Shown here one piece after another: positions 10,301-18,702 of a stretch of 64,000 bases of DNA; the first letter of the stretch is position 1; every line of letters starts with the position of its first letter. This DNA comes from Balneola sp. Lineage in GTDB: Bacteria > Bacteroidota > Rhodothermia > Balneolales > Balneolaceae. The translations under genes were made by a program, and so were the position numbers. Where the stretch lies: the NCBI GenBank assembly GCA_028284195.1, contig JANQSE010000006.1, positions 310,001-374,000 of the forward strand. Direction: 5' to 3'. The notes beneath the pieces were generated by a model that saw nothing but the letters and a program-made list of their open reading frames with translations, was not told where the DNA came from and made no database searches.

Positions 10301-13300
10301 ACAGCACTACCTACCGGTCAGGAAGATCTGGCTCAAAACAATATCGAATTTCTCGAATTTTGGGTACAAAGTGTTTTACCGGATGGAGCAGATCCGTCTG
10401 CCCAGGACATTAATGATAATTATACAGGCAAGATCTATATTGACCTTGGCATTATTTCGGAAGATGTGATCCCGAATTCTGATGTAAACTCAGAAGATGG
10501 CTTAGCTGTGAATTTAGAAAGCCTTGAAATAGATGATCTTGGCAGATCTTACATTCCGGGAATCAGGCCTCCGCCTCAAGGCGAATTTTCGAATCAAAAC
10601 CGCAGCCTGGAAGATGTTGGGTTGGATGGAGCACCCAACAGCAATGGATTTGAAGGCCGTAGTGAACAAGCCTTATTCAGTGACTTTATAGATTCTATGA
10701 GAGTAGCTTATGGAAGCGGCAGCGAAGTATTTCAAAGAATTGAAAGAGATCCATCTAATGATGATTACGTGTACTTTGGTGAATCTCAGGTTGATGGATT
10801 AAAGCTGCATGAAAGATTCCATCGAATGCGTGGATACTATGATGGTAATACCCCGAATGCCGGTGGCGAAAAAAGAGCGGTTACCTTAAAGCCTGAAAAA
10901 GAAGGATTAATAACTGCATCAAACGTCCAAATAGAAAATTCTTACTTCCAGTACGAAATTGATTATAACCCTGCAGATTTTGCTAATCTGGAGGTTGGTT
11001 CTCCCGGTACTTTTATAGTAGATAAAGTAGATGGCGGAAGCCAGGAGCGAACCTGGCGTCTCATTCGTATCCCACTTAACGATTTCGTTCGTAAAGTAGG
11101 AAATATCACCGATTTTCAGAATATATCGTACATGCGGGTTTGGATGAGTGGGTATAAAAAACCGTTTACACTTCGCTTTGCTACATTTGAATTTATAGGA
11201 AGTCAGTGGAGGGAAGAAAAGAATATTGCGGAATCAAGGAGTTCAAACGCAGATTTTAAAGTAGCCACTATAAACATTGAAGAAAATGCCAGCAGACGGC
11301 CGATCCCATATCGCCAACCGGAAGGCTCCATAAGGGCAGTAACAAGAAGTTCTCAAATCCAGACTCTGCAAAACGAACAATCACTTGTTCTGCAAACAGA
11401 AGGCCTCCAGTCTCAGGAAATTAATCTTGTTAAACGAGTATATCCGGGAGGGCTGAATTTTCTGAATTACTCTAACATCCGGATGTTTGTTCATGGAGAG
11501 GGGTACGACAATAGAACTGATGCCGAGCTTGTAGTGCGAATGGGAGCAGATCTGGATAATGATTTTTATGAATACCGTCAGCCTGTTACCCCAACAGATC
11601 CAAATTTTAATTTTGGCCCTTTCAGCCCTGATGAGGGGGGGCGCCTCGATACCGAAGCAGAAGAGGTATGGAAGTACGATGAAAACAGTATGAATATCAT
11701 TATTTCGGCATTGAATGTATTGAAACAAGAACGAAACAATGCAGAAGTACTGACTTCTGAATTATACGAGCGAACCGATCTTTTGGGAGAGGGAACTGCT
11801 CCCGGTGCTGTAATAGCAATAAAAGGGAATCCTTCTCTTGATAAAGTTTCTGAATTTGCGATTGGCATCAGGAATCCAAACGACCCTAATGATCCGAGCT
11901 CGCCGGGAGTACCGGTATTAGATGCTGAATTTTGGGTGAATGAGTTAAGAATTTCCGGCTTTGATAATGAAAACGGGTGGGCGGCCAATGCCAAAGCAAA
12001 TATCAAGCTGGCAGATTTTGCCACCATGAATGCCAATATTACTCGTCAAACAACCGGGTTTGGAGGATTGGATTCCAGGTTAGGCCAAAGAAGTGTTTCT
12101 GACAATTTGGGGTATTCGGTTTCATCTACTGTAAATTTGCATAAATTAGTGCCAGACCGGTTTGGGTGGTCTTTTCCGGTTACCGTTTCTGCTCGTAGAA
12201 ACTCTTCGACACCTAAATTTTTGCCAGACCAGGGGGATATAAGGCTTAATGATTTTATCTCCTCAGTAGAAAGCAGGGATATACCGAAGTCACAAAAACA
12301 GGATATCATTGATCGAAGAATTAATGAAATTCAAACCACATCGGAAAATTATTCTCTGAATGTTTCCAACATCTCAAAAACCAATTCCAAAAGTAAGCTC
12401 GCTCAATATACGCTTGATAAAACCCGGCTAAGTTATGTGTACAACCAGGGAAGTTCGAGAAACCCTCAGCTTCAGTTGCAAAATAACTGGAACTACACCA
12501 CTTCTTTAGCCTATAATTTGTCTTTTCCAAGAGTACGGTTATTCAGGCCATTCAAGTTTACGGAAAGCTTGCCGGGATTAAGCGTGCTTTCGGGTTTAAG
12601 GGTGGGTTACATGCCGTCAAGTATTACAGCTTCTGCAAGTTTGGCCAGGAGCTACGAAGAACGGAGAAGAAAAATTTTAGGAAATCCAACAATTCTTCCT
12701 TTGCAGCAAACAGATTCTTTTACAAGCAGATCTAACTTTGGTTTTAATTACAGCCTCACTCCATCCATTATCACTTCATTTCGGTCGGCGGCCAATTTCG
12801 ATCTTACAAGTGCAGGAAGGGAGTCTCTCAATCAAACCGGAGTAGATAGCTTAGAATACAGATTAAAACCAACTTTTGAAGTATTAGGTGATATTGTAAC
12901 GGATACATTAACTGCCCGTCGATCAAGCTACAGCGAATCCTATACAGCCAGCTGGCGGCCTAAATTCAATAATATAAAAGCACTGAGATGGATAACCTAT
13001 AATGCTACTTATGGTGGCGGATTTCAGTGGAACAACAGCCCTAGAGGCTCAAATCTTGGAGCTCGCATTTCTAATTCATTTGACCTAACAAATACATTTA
13101 AGTTTAATACCGGAGCAATAATTAATGGTATTGGTTTTGTTGATAAGATTAAGAAAGCCGATATCGCTGAGGGAAAAGCACGAAAAAGCAGTAATGTGAA
13201 TATTCCGGATTCTTTAGCAAGTAAAGGAAGTATTTTAGATGATATAAGATATGTTGGGAGAAAGTTGGTGCTTGCTTTGTTCAGTATGAGATCCATAGAT

Positions 13301-14638
13301 ATTAGCTACAAAAAAGGAAAAAGTTCTAACCAGTCAGGTTATAATGGAGAATCCCAGATCTATTATGCATTTGGTAATGAGAGCTCAGATAATTTTTCAC
13401 CTCCTCTTGGATATCGTATTGGTTTGTTCGATGATATCACCAGGTCGCAGCTAATTCGTAATATAAATGCTGCATCAGATATACAGGTTCCAATCAATAA
13501 AAATTTTTCGGACAACCTGACAATGGGTACAACATTGAAACTATTCGAAAACATTTCTATTGACCTTGATTGGGCTACACGTTGGGATGAGAAAAATACC
13601 GAAACACTAACTTTAAGCAGTAGTACTGATGTTTCATCAGTATTTATATCATCAGGAAACATCAGTTCATCGGTTTGGGCGTTTGGCCAGGGGTACGAAC
13701 AGTTTTTTAGAAGTCAATTAAGAACTGCCTTTGAAGATTTAGATAATGGTGTTATAGATGATGCCAATGGCGGCAATAACGATGGGAAAACCGTATTGAA
13801 CCGCGTAACCTTGCAAGATGATTTTAGAAATGCATACTTAAGTGGAAATACCGCTGGGATAGGGCAAAAAACGTTTACACCAATCCCTAAACCAAACTGG
13901 CGTATTACTTGGCAGGGAGTGGAGAAAATAATTCCATTTATCGGGCCGGCGATGAATCGCGCGTCGCTTTCTCACGGATACAGGGGATCGTACAGGCTGG
14001 GCTGGCAATTTATAAATCAACAAGGGCAGCCGACAACTCAATCTTTGGGGAATCTCGTTACAATTAATGATATCAGGGATGAATTTGAACCGAATTCTAT
14101 TACTGTTGACCAAAGATTCAGCCCGTTAATTCAGTTGAATATCACGTGGAAGTCGACATTAAGAACCGATTTTGGATTCGAGACAAGTAAGCTTACCACA
14201 TTTTCGCTGTCCAGCAATACGGTATCAGAACGAAGATCAAAAGGATTTAAATTCAATTTTAATTACACATTCCGAAAAGTCAGAATCCCGATTTTTCCAA
14301 AAATTAAAAACAACATTGATGTGGCTCTTAACGGAACATTCAGCGAAGATGGTGACAGAAACTTTCGGTTATCCGATGACCTGACACGGGCTTTTACTGA
14401 TTTCATCCAGAATGGTACCGGAACTAATGTAAATCAATACACGGTAAACCCTGCTGCGAATACAGGGCAAAAACGATACACAGGATCTTTGGTTTTAGGT
14501 TACAGGATATCGCAATCCATTAATTCTAATTTTGAATATACCTATAACCGCATAGTCCCGAATGGTGGTTCTTCTATTCCCCCAAGAACTAACCAGGAAA
14601 TTCGTTTCAATATCAGAATTGCTATACGTTCGCGGTAA
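7319..14638 (+). CDS. sprA: SprA, type IX secretion outer-membrane translocon
   Basis: A giant outer-membrane beta-barrel that forms the protein-conducting channel of the type IX secretion system; family members are 2,300-2,500 residues and this one is 2,439. Characteristic stretches include NLRVNGSANMNVGAS and DKLTIATDWDTERTFDFQN near the N-terminus, and a C-terminal half rich in amphipathic strands ending in a basic strand (RFNIRIAIRSR). No ATG lies at the front: the longest frame begins with TTG at 7319, while a second TTG at 7403 gives a better signal peptide beginning KFSIRLLYFSALMLLC. I give the longer frame but favour 7403. The 3' end overlaps lnt by 17 bp, tail to tail. No T9SS cargo gene with a sorting domain was recognised nearby. 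Confidence 0.93.
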   Translation: MQTSTDLNKAYFHTATELRFINQGFFFFLKFSIRLLYFSALMLLCLIYVPFQDVNGQNISVIDTSKVIPDSALIGIKFYYPFTKNQVSTLVQRKAPRLYKLSNSSDDILVIWDSASTYQVQQRVKGYSTFLPSIITFEEYTTALKRKQKQEINFLLIEEGKAQEQQGKGLLDFSLKIPGGENSAFTTIFGKPEVNLRVNGSANMNVGASIQNVEDPNIPEDLQKRVDPLFNQNLQLNIQGSIGDKLTIATDWDTERTFDFQNRLKIAYTGYEDEIIKNIELGNVSMETGNSLVKGGGALFGIKAIAEVGDLRVTSVVSQQKGESKTQTFTGGSQEFEFSLRPTDYENDQHFFLDFYNRQQYQSNMLDFLPNIGTAYLISELNVWIEDATGSTDAGAVRAYAFVDLGVVENPDGTFGLPSMENDRLDDQKLEARRNNNSVQIDDLNTKGSVQPNTFYKKLIFGEDYTYNAALGIISLNRRVGNNATLAVSYSYTSPIDGSTIEIGDLNSQTGFSYFKLLRPRNLTPDDFSWELTLRNVYSLGITNVARDGLTLDLEITRDNQSVDRIPGRATPLLVDLGLDLQNSEQALQSDNQIDFDGTRFDPITGKIFFPYLEPFGDRIEDLVTGLMTDESELIFDSLYTSKKEISSESTQNRFYELSGVSKGGVSSSFFIGGAGGLVEGSVKVFANGAELIEGIDYEVDYSFGSVTILNDKFLAPGQNITIEFENNQLFSIGQKNFTGIRAEYLLSNDVSLGSTVFRLNEQPLSDKIRIGNEPINNTVLGFDAKAKFDTPWITRFIDRIPLLQTRAESNLSFSGEFAQLRPGVAQTNAVRDAIKDGILFRDEENGLSFIDDFEGAEFSIPFKFAVRWNLPSAPAAIPGYAPDADIFNNNSPMQPMSDTQSKVERSDLRAQFSWYELPRDPAQVLRNPQITPESRTVRVQDVFRGRETNSPQDEIITTLDVFYNPTERGPYNYNPKLKEITENEPERMWGGMTTALPTGQEDLAQNNIEFLEFWVQSVLPDGADPSAQDINDNYTGKIYIDLGIISEDVIPNSDVNSEDGLAVNLESLEIDDLGRSYIPGIRPPPQGEFSNQNRSLEDVGLDGAPNSNGFEGRSEQALFSDFIDSMRVAYGSGSEVFQRIERDPSNDDYVYFGESQVDGLKLHERFHRMRGYYDGNTPNAGGEKRAVTLKPEKEGLITASNVQIENSYFQYEIDYNPADFANLEVGSPGTFIVDKVDGGSQERTWRLIRIPLNDFVRKVGNITDFQNISYMRVWMSGYKKPFTLRFATFEFIGSQWREEKNIAESRSSNADFKVATINIEENASRRPIPYRQPEGSIRAVTRSSQIQTLQNEQSLVLQTEGLQSQEINLVKRVYPGGLNFLNYSNIRMFVHGEGYDNRTDAELVVRMGADLDNDFYEYRQPVTPTDPNFNFGPFSPDEGGRLDTEAEEVWKYDENSMNIIISALNVLKQERNNAEVLTSELYERTDLLGEGTAPGAVIAIKGNPSLDKVSEFAIGIRNPNDPNDPSSPGVPVLDAEFWVNELRISGFDNENGWAANAKANIKLADFATMNANITRQTTGFGGLDSRLGQRSVSDNLGYSVSSTVNLHKLVPDRFGWSFPVTVSARRNSSTPKFLPDQGDIRLNDFISSVESRDIPKSQKQDIIDRRINEIQTTSENYSLNVSNISKTNSKSKLAQYTLDKTRLSYVYNQGSSRNPQLQLQNNWNYTTSLAYNLSFPRVRLFRPFKFTESLPGLSVLSGLRVGYMPSSITASASLARSYEERRRKILGNPTILPLQQTDSFTSRSNFGFNYSLTPSIITSFRSAANFDLTSAGRESLNQTGVDSLEYRLKPTFEVLGDIVTDTLTARRSSYSESYTASWRPKFNNIKALRWITYNATYGGGFQWNNSPRGSNLGARISNSFDLTNTFKFNTGAIINGIGFVDKIKKADIAEGKARKSSNVNIPDSLASKGSILDDIRYVGRKLVLALFSMRSIDISYKKGKSSNQSGYNGESQIYYAFGNESSDNFSPPLGYRIGLFDDITRSQLIRNINAASDIQVPINKNFSDNLTMGTTLKLFENISIDLDWATRWDEKNTETLTLSSSTDVSSVFISSGNISSSVWAFGQGYEQFFRSQLRTAFEDLDNGVIDDANGGNNDGKTVLNRVTLQDDFRNAYLSGNTAGIGQKTFTPIPKPNWRITWQGVEKIIPFIGPAMNRASLSHGYRGSYRLGWQFINQQGQPTTQSLGNLVTINDIRDEFEPNSITVDQRFSPLIQLNITWKSTLRTDFGFETSKLTTFSLSSNTVSERRSKGFKFNFNYTFRKVRIPIFPKIKNNIDVALNGTFSEDGDRNFRLSDDLTRAFTDFIQNGTGTNVNQYTVNPAANTGQKRYTGSLVLGYRISQSINSNFEYTYNRIVPNGGSSIPPRTNQEIRFNIRIAIRSR

Positions 14639-16169
14639 ACCTCTTTTTAATGAGAATCCAAATCCATGATGGTATTACGATTAGGAGGCATAAGTAACTA
14701 AACCAATCCCCGAATTTGGTGAATAAAGTCATGGTATTTTTATGAGGGACTTCAAAATTAAATCCTGTCTTTGTCCAGTAATGCGTTTTTATAATTACTC
14801 TGCCTGAGGGATCAATGATTCCCGAAGTGCCGTTGTTAGCACTTCGAACAATCCAACGGTCAAATTCAATAGCACGTAATCGCGCATAAGAAAAATGCTG
14901 AACATGGCCACTTGAATTTCCCCACCAACCATCATTTGTAATAATTGTGATAAAATCTGTTCCATTACGAACGAATTCCCGAATCCATTCTGGATAAACA
15001 GAGTCGTAGCAGATTAACCCTTGTGTAGTAAAATTGTTTTCTATAATAGCAATGGGTTCTGTCCCTTTTCCGAACTGTGCTATTCGGCCCCAGTTAAACC
15101 ACCTGAAAACATCAATAGCATTAAAGAAGTCAACAAAAGGGAAACGTTCCACAATAGGCACTAAATTATGCTTGTCGTATCTCGAAACCTTTCCGGATTT
15201 GTTTACATAAAGTGCTGAATTGAAAAAATTTCGGGCACGCCCCTGAAATGTATCTCTGTAAAGCGTTGGAGGAGTATCATATAGCTTGTATAATCCGGTT
15301 CCACTAATGAACGCCGTATTCCAGGCTTTCGCAGAATCTGCTACTCTGTTTGTTGTAACTGAGTTTATATAAGTAACACCGTCTATGGCGTTTTCAGGCC
15401 ATACAACGAGATCGGTTTCGGGGGCTTTCGTTCTTTTAGTAATACTGAAAAGACTGTCCAAAACTTCTCTTTTATCCCTCATTCCACCATAATCGAGATA
15501 AGAATCATGGTTTGGTTGAATTACCGTTACGTTGGTTGTACTGCTTACCGGATTGATACCAGAGCCCACGTAGTACAAAAATGAAGTGCCTGAAGGTAGC
15601 AACAAGCTAAAAGTAGCAGCAATAGCAATTATCTGGTTCTTTTTCTTTATAGCTGAATAAGCAAGTGAAGCTGTAAAGATCACCCAAAAAGTAATTCCTA
15701 AATGGCCGGTGGCCGAAATGTATTGGACAAGCCCTATTTGGTTGGCCCATGCATTACCGATTGAAAGCCAGGTCCAGGATAAATCCCAGTTGTGATGGAG
15801 AAACTCATAAGCTACCCATGCAGAAGCTTGCAAAAGGGCGATGTGCCAACTTTTTTCGAAGCTCCGGGAAAAACCCCTGAAAAGAACAAGAGGAATTGTC
15901 ATAATAACTGCATTCGCCAAAATAGCAGCAATGCCGGCAATTGCACTCGCCATCATCAGCCAGTAGGTTCCAATTAAATTCCAAAGTACAAAACCAAAAT
16001 ATCCGTAATACGCTAATTGTTTATTTGAATCGCATTTTTCTGAAAGATGAAAAAGAAGCACAAATGCCGGGATAGTCAAAAAGGATAAATCAACCGGAGG
16101 AAAACTGAGCCCCAATAGGAGTCCTGCTGTTAGAGAAACCTGAAGTTTGTTATCAAGAAATTTATTCAT
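14622..16169 (-). CDS. lnt: Lnt, apolipoprotein N-acyltransferase
   Basis: Adds the third acyl chain to the N-terminal cysteine of lipoproteins at the periplasmic face of the inner membrane. The 515-residue protein has five to six N-terminal membrane helices, a nitrilase-like domain from about 212, and a final helix near 490-510. The catalytic triad is visible: E259 in VVWPENAIDG, K333 in SRYDKHNLVP, and C387 in GLICYDSVYPEW. The loop TNDGWWGNSSG and the ARLRAIEFDRWIVRSANNGTSGI block also match. It follows rsmI by 37 bp on the same strand, probably as one transcript. Its last 17 bp overlap the 3' end of sprA on the opposite strand. Confidence 0.95.
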   Translation of the reverse strand: MNKFLDNKLQVSLTAGLLLGLSFPPVDLSFLTIPAFVLLFHLSEKCDSNKQLAYYGYFGFVLWNLIGTYWLMMASAIAGIAAILANAVIMTIPLVLFRGFSRSFEKSWHIALLQASAWVAYEFLHHNWDLSWTWLSIGNAWANQIGLVQYISATGHLGITFWVIFTASLAYSAIKKKNQIIAIAATFSLLLPSGTSFLYYVGSGINPVSSTTNVTVIQPNHDSYLDYGGMRDKREVLDSLFSITKRTKAPETDLVVWPENAIDGVTYINSVTTNRVADSAKAWNTAFISGTGLYKLYDTPPTLYRDTFQGRARNFFNSALYVNKSGKVSRYDKHNLVPIVERFPFVDFFNAIDVFRWFNWGRIAQFGKGTEPIAIIENNFTTQGLICYDSVYPEWIREFVRNGTDFITIITNDGWWGNSSGHVQHFSYARLRAIEFDRWIVRSANNGTSGIIDPSGRVIIKTHYWTKTGFNFEVPHKNTMTLFTKFGDWFSYLCLLIVIPSWIWILIKKRFTANV

Positions 16170-16206
16170 GCCTGTTTTTTAGTTTTCAAATACCGGTATG
16201 ATGGGT

Positions 16207-16890
16207 TTATTCCTTATATCCTTTTCCAGCCACAACAACAGCAATTTCTCCTTTAATAGCATCTCTGTTTTCAAATTCTTTCCGTAACTCAAAGATGCTA
16301 CCTCGTTTAACTTCTTCAAATTTCTTTGTTAATTCACGTGCAACTGCAGCCAAACGATTTCCTCCAAAATGTTCTTCCAGTTCTTTCAATAGCTTTACAA
16401 TGCGGTGTGGGCTCTCGTAGAAAATGATGGTTCGTTCTTCTTCAACCAGTTGAGCAAGTTTTTTTTGTCGCCCTTTTTTGGGAGGCAGAAAGCCCTCAAA
16501 GCAATACCTGTCGGATGGAAGTCCGCTGGCGACCAAAGCAGTAGTAGCAGCATCCGGCCCCGGTATAACCGAAACATCAATGCCTAGTTGCTTTACAGCC
16601 CGGACTGCTAAAAATCCCGGATCTGAAATGCCGGGTATGCCTGCATCCGAAATTAAAGCCACCGATTGCCCGCCTCTTAAAATATTCAATACATGCTCCA
16701 CTTTTTGATGTTCGTTATGTTGATGAAACGAAAACGTGGGTTTATTGATCTCAAAAGCCTTTAGCAGTTTACCAGAAGTACGGGTATCTTCACATGCAAT
16801 GTAATCAACCGATTTTAACACTTCGATTGCCCGGGGTGAAAAATCGCCTAAGTTGCCAATAGGGGTTGCTACGATATAAAAAACAGCCAT
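16207..16890 (-). CDS. rsmI: RsmI, 16S rRNA (cytidine-1402-2'-O)-methyltransferase
   Basis: SAM-dependent ribose methyltransferase of the tetrapyrrole-methylase fold that modifies C1402 of 16S rRNA in the decoding centre. Motifs in order: VATPIGNLGDFSPRA at the N-terminus, DYIACEDTRTSGKLL, ALISDAGIPGISDPG (SAM pocket), VIPGPDAATTALVASGLP, FEGFLPPKKGRQKK and the IFYESPHRI block. At 227 residues it lacks the C-terminal helical extension of E. coli RsmI (286 residues), which is normal in this phylum. It is the first gene of a likely rsmI-lnt transcript. Just upstream, the VOC gene diverges. Confidence 0.95.
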   Translation of the reverse strand: MAVFYIVATPIGNLGDFSPRAIEVLKSVDYIACEDTRTSGKLLKAFEINKPTFSFHQHNEHQKVEHVLNILRGGQSVALISDAGIPGISDPGFLAVRAVKQLGIDVSVIPGPDAATTALVASGLPSDRYCFEGFLPPKKGRQKKLAQLVEEERTIIFYESPHRIVKLLKELEEHFGGNRLAAVARELTKKFEEVKRGSIFELRKEFENRDAIKGEIAVVVAGKGYKE

Positions 16891-16892
16891 CT

Positions 16893-16900
16893 TATCTTTG
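16893..16900 (+). promoter_or_regulatory. Candidate -7 box (TATCTTTG) for the VOC gene
   Basis: TATCTTTG is an exact TAnnTTTG match in the 65-bp gap between the divergent rsmI and VOC genes, giving a leader of roughly 50 nt. A TTG lies 24 bp upstream (16866-16868, inside rsmI), slightly farther than the usual -33 spacing. Orientation and position fit the VOC gene. Confidence 0.4.
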
Positions 16901-16955
16901 AAATTGACGAGAAGATATCGATTATTGGCAAATTCTTAATCTTTAATTAACTAAA

Positions 16956-17342
16956 ATGAATTTTAAACCAACCGGACTTAATCACATCACAATAAGGGTA
17001 AACAGGATTGATGCCTCCAGAGAATTTTATGAAGATGTTTTGGGATTTCGGGTGGTTCGAACCATGGGACAAAGTATAGCGGTGTACGATGTAGGGGGAG
17101 GAGATACGTTGGTGATTGTGGAAGCGGAAACCAGCTACGACCCTGCTTCACGGGATTTCAGAGTAGATCATTTTGGATTTTATGTAGAATCGCCGGAGAA
17201 AGTAGATGAACTTGCGGCATATTTCCGGGAGAAAGAAGTAACTATTATGAGCGGCCCTGCTAACCGGAAAAAAGGAAGGTTTTTATTTATATCTGATCCC
17301 GATGGAAATATGATCGAATTCATGTACGAGGAGGAAAAATAG
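16956..17342 (+). CDS. VOC (glyoxalase/bleomycin-resistance fold) family protein
   Basis: A 128-residue soluble metalloenzyme-fold protein made of two beta-alpha-beta-beta-beta modules. Candidate metal ligands are H10 in GLNHITIRV, H72 in VDHFGFYV and E121 in GNMIEFMYE, the spacing expected for a glyoxalase-type site. The loop FISDPDGNMIEF is the common VOC ending. The substrate cannot be told: members include glyoxalase I, dioxygenases, fosfomycin and bleomycin resistance proteins and many unassigned proteins. Nothing in the neighbourhood (a small membrane protein 43 bp downstream) points to a pathway. Confidence 0.85.
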   Translation: MNFKPTGLNHITIRVNRIDASREFYEDVLGFRVVRTMGQSIAVYDVGGGDTLVIVEAETSYDPASRDFRVDHFGFYVESPEKVDELAAYFREKEVTIMSGPANRKKGRFLFISDPDGNMIEFMYEEEK

Positions 17343-17385
17343 AGCACATGTATCCAACCATTAGTTTACATCAATCAAAAATAAT

Positions 17386-17718
17386 ATGAAAAGCAAAAGT
17401 AAAATAGAGAAGGAACTGGACCAGAAAGAACTTGAAAACAGTATCAACCGAACTCTCAGAAATCAGGAACTGGACAGGGAATTTGAAGAAAAGATTAATA
17501 GAAACTACCGACCACTTGAACTTGCTGCTATTAAATTCTTTGGTAATTTATTTATAGGATATATGTTTTTCTTTATTATCCGGTTTTTCACAAGGAGGTT
17601 TGCTGTATTTGGAGGAGAAATCGTTCAAGGCATGTTGCTTATCCTGCATATACTTATTTGGGGAATTGCTGTGATATCTTTAGTTACAAAAAAGTCTCCC
17701 TGGGATAGATTTTTTTAA
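17386..17718 (+). CDS. Small two-helix membrane protein, unrecognised
   Basis: I do not recognise a family. The 110-residue protein begins with a highly charged, probably coiled-coil stretch of about 45 residues (KIEKELDQKELENSINRTL and similar). Two membrane helices follow: about 53-68 (FGNLFIGYMFFFIIRFF) and 78-99 (around MLLILHILIWGIAVISLV). A basic patch FFTRRF between them and the short tail KKSPWDRFF suggest both ends are cytosolic. There is no signal peptide. It lies 43 bp after the VOC gene on the same strand and overlaps the 3' end of the convergent LCIB-like gene by 4 bp. It could be a membrane anchor or a sensor of unknown partner. Confidence 0.65.
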   Translation: MKSKSKIEKELDQKELENSINRTLRNQELDREFEEKINRNYRPLELAAIKFFGNLFIGYMFFFIIRFFTRRFAVFGGEIVQGMLLILHILIWGIAVISLVTKKSPWDRFF

Positions 17719-18440
17719 GTAAAATCGAGGACTTTTTTACCCCTGATGTCAAAATAATCTTCTTTATCCCAATCGGTATTTATAAGAATACCCCCCATTA
17801 GATAAACTTTATATCCTGATAATATTTTACTACTGTTTTCAAGCATCTCGTTAAAATCCTGATGAATTGAGTCGTACATTTTTTCAGTAGATGTTTTAAG
17901 AGGATGCTCGGCTGCAAGAATTTCGTCCTTAAACCTGCCAAGCGTATTAACCACCCGTTCTTGTTGGTAATCACTGTCAGAGTACGATGAAAAAGAAGTT
18001 TGTTCTTTAATGGCATTCAATCCCGCAACAAGCGACCCACAGTTTGCTGATGACATTTTCTGCCGCTGGCGATGCATAACCCCCAGTTTACCATCTTTCG
18101 AGATCCCAATATGTGGCCCGTATAAAATAAAAGCCCCGCCTTTATCAGGAATATGGCTTGCAAAAGCTGCGATTCCAGTTTTACCTGTAAAGGGATAACC
18201 CGAAATACCCCCAAACCTGAAAGGCCCTGGCCCTGCAAATAACTTACTGAATAAATTGAATGAGTTGTTCACTTCATCAGCACAGATTGAAGTACCCCAA
18301 ATGGTTCTGGACAAAATAAATCCATGAAGGTTTAATTCACTGGTAATTTTTTGCTCAAGTTCACGAATACTGATAGCATTTGGGTAGTGTTGTTTAATGG
18401 TTGGCATGTAATAACAGGTTTTGCTTTTTAAGTTTGCCAA
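17715..18440 (-). CDS. LCIB-type (limiting CO2-inducible B) carbonic anhydrase-like protein
   Basis: A 241-residue soluble protein whose middle matches the LCIB/LCIC family first known from algal CO2 concentration. I see SICADEVN (Cys53-x-Asp55), a Gly-rich stretch through GYPFTGKTG, SHIPDKG with His96, YGPHIGISKDGKLGV (108-121), and SANCGSL with Cys134. In the family the zinc is held by two Cys and one His with an Asp-Arg pair as in beta-type carbonic anhydrases. Cys53, His96 and Cys134 are the expected ligands, Asp55 the dyad acid, and R75 or a nearby Arg its partner. Catalysis is inferred: some family members are active and others are not. ATG codons at 18440 and 18407 are both possible starts. 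The gene diverges from the DEAD-box helicase across 262 bp in which I see no other feature. Confidence 0.78.
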   Translation of the reverse strand: MANLKSKTCYYMPTIKQHYPNAISIRELEQKITSELNLHGFILSRTIWGTSICADEVNNSFNLFSKLFAGPGPFRFGGISGYPFTGKTGIAAFASHIPDKGGAFILYGPHIGISKDGKLGVMHRQRQKMSSANCGSLVAGLNAIKEQTSFSSYSDSDYQQERVVNTLGRFKDEILAAEHPLKTSTEKMYDSIHQDFNEMLENSSKILSGYKVYLMGGILINTDWDKEDYFDIRGKKVLDFT

Positions 18441-18702
18441 TTATAAAAAGAATTATTCAACCAATCTCATTATTACCACTTTTAATCCGTACCTTTAAGG
18501 TTATTGAATGTGTGAGTTCACGATAAGACTGGAAATTTTACTTCTGTAACAACCTTCAGGTTTATAGAACATGCTGGCTTTATAAATAACTCAGGTAGTC
18601 TGCCTGCCTCTTGTCATTAGCTCACCTTTTTTACCAAAAAATAATTCCGGGCAAGAACCACACAGCACAATTTTTTGAACGGGATAAAAATGAATACAAT
18701 TT

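Noticed and set aside
11578-12036. 152-codon minus-strand frame inside sprA
   Set aside because: Serine/leucine-rich antisense translation of a conserved barrel gene, with no start context or motif.
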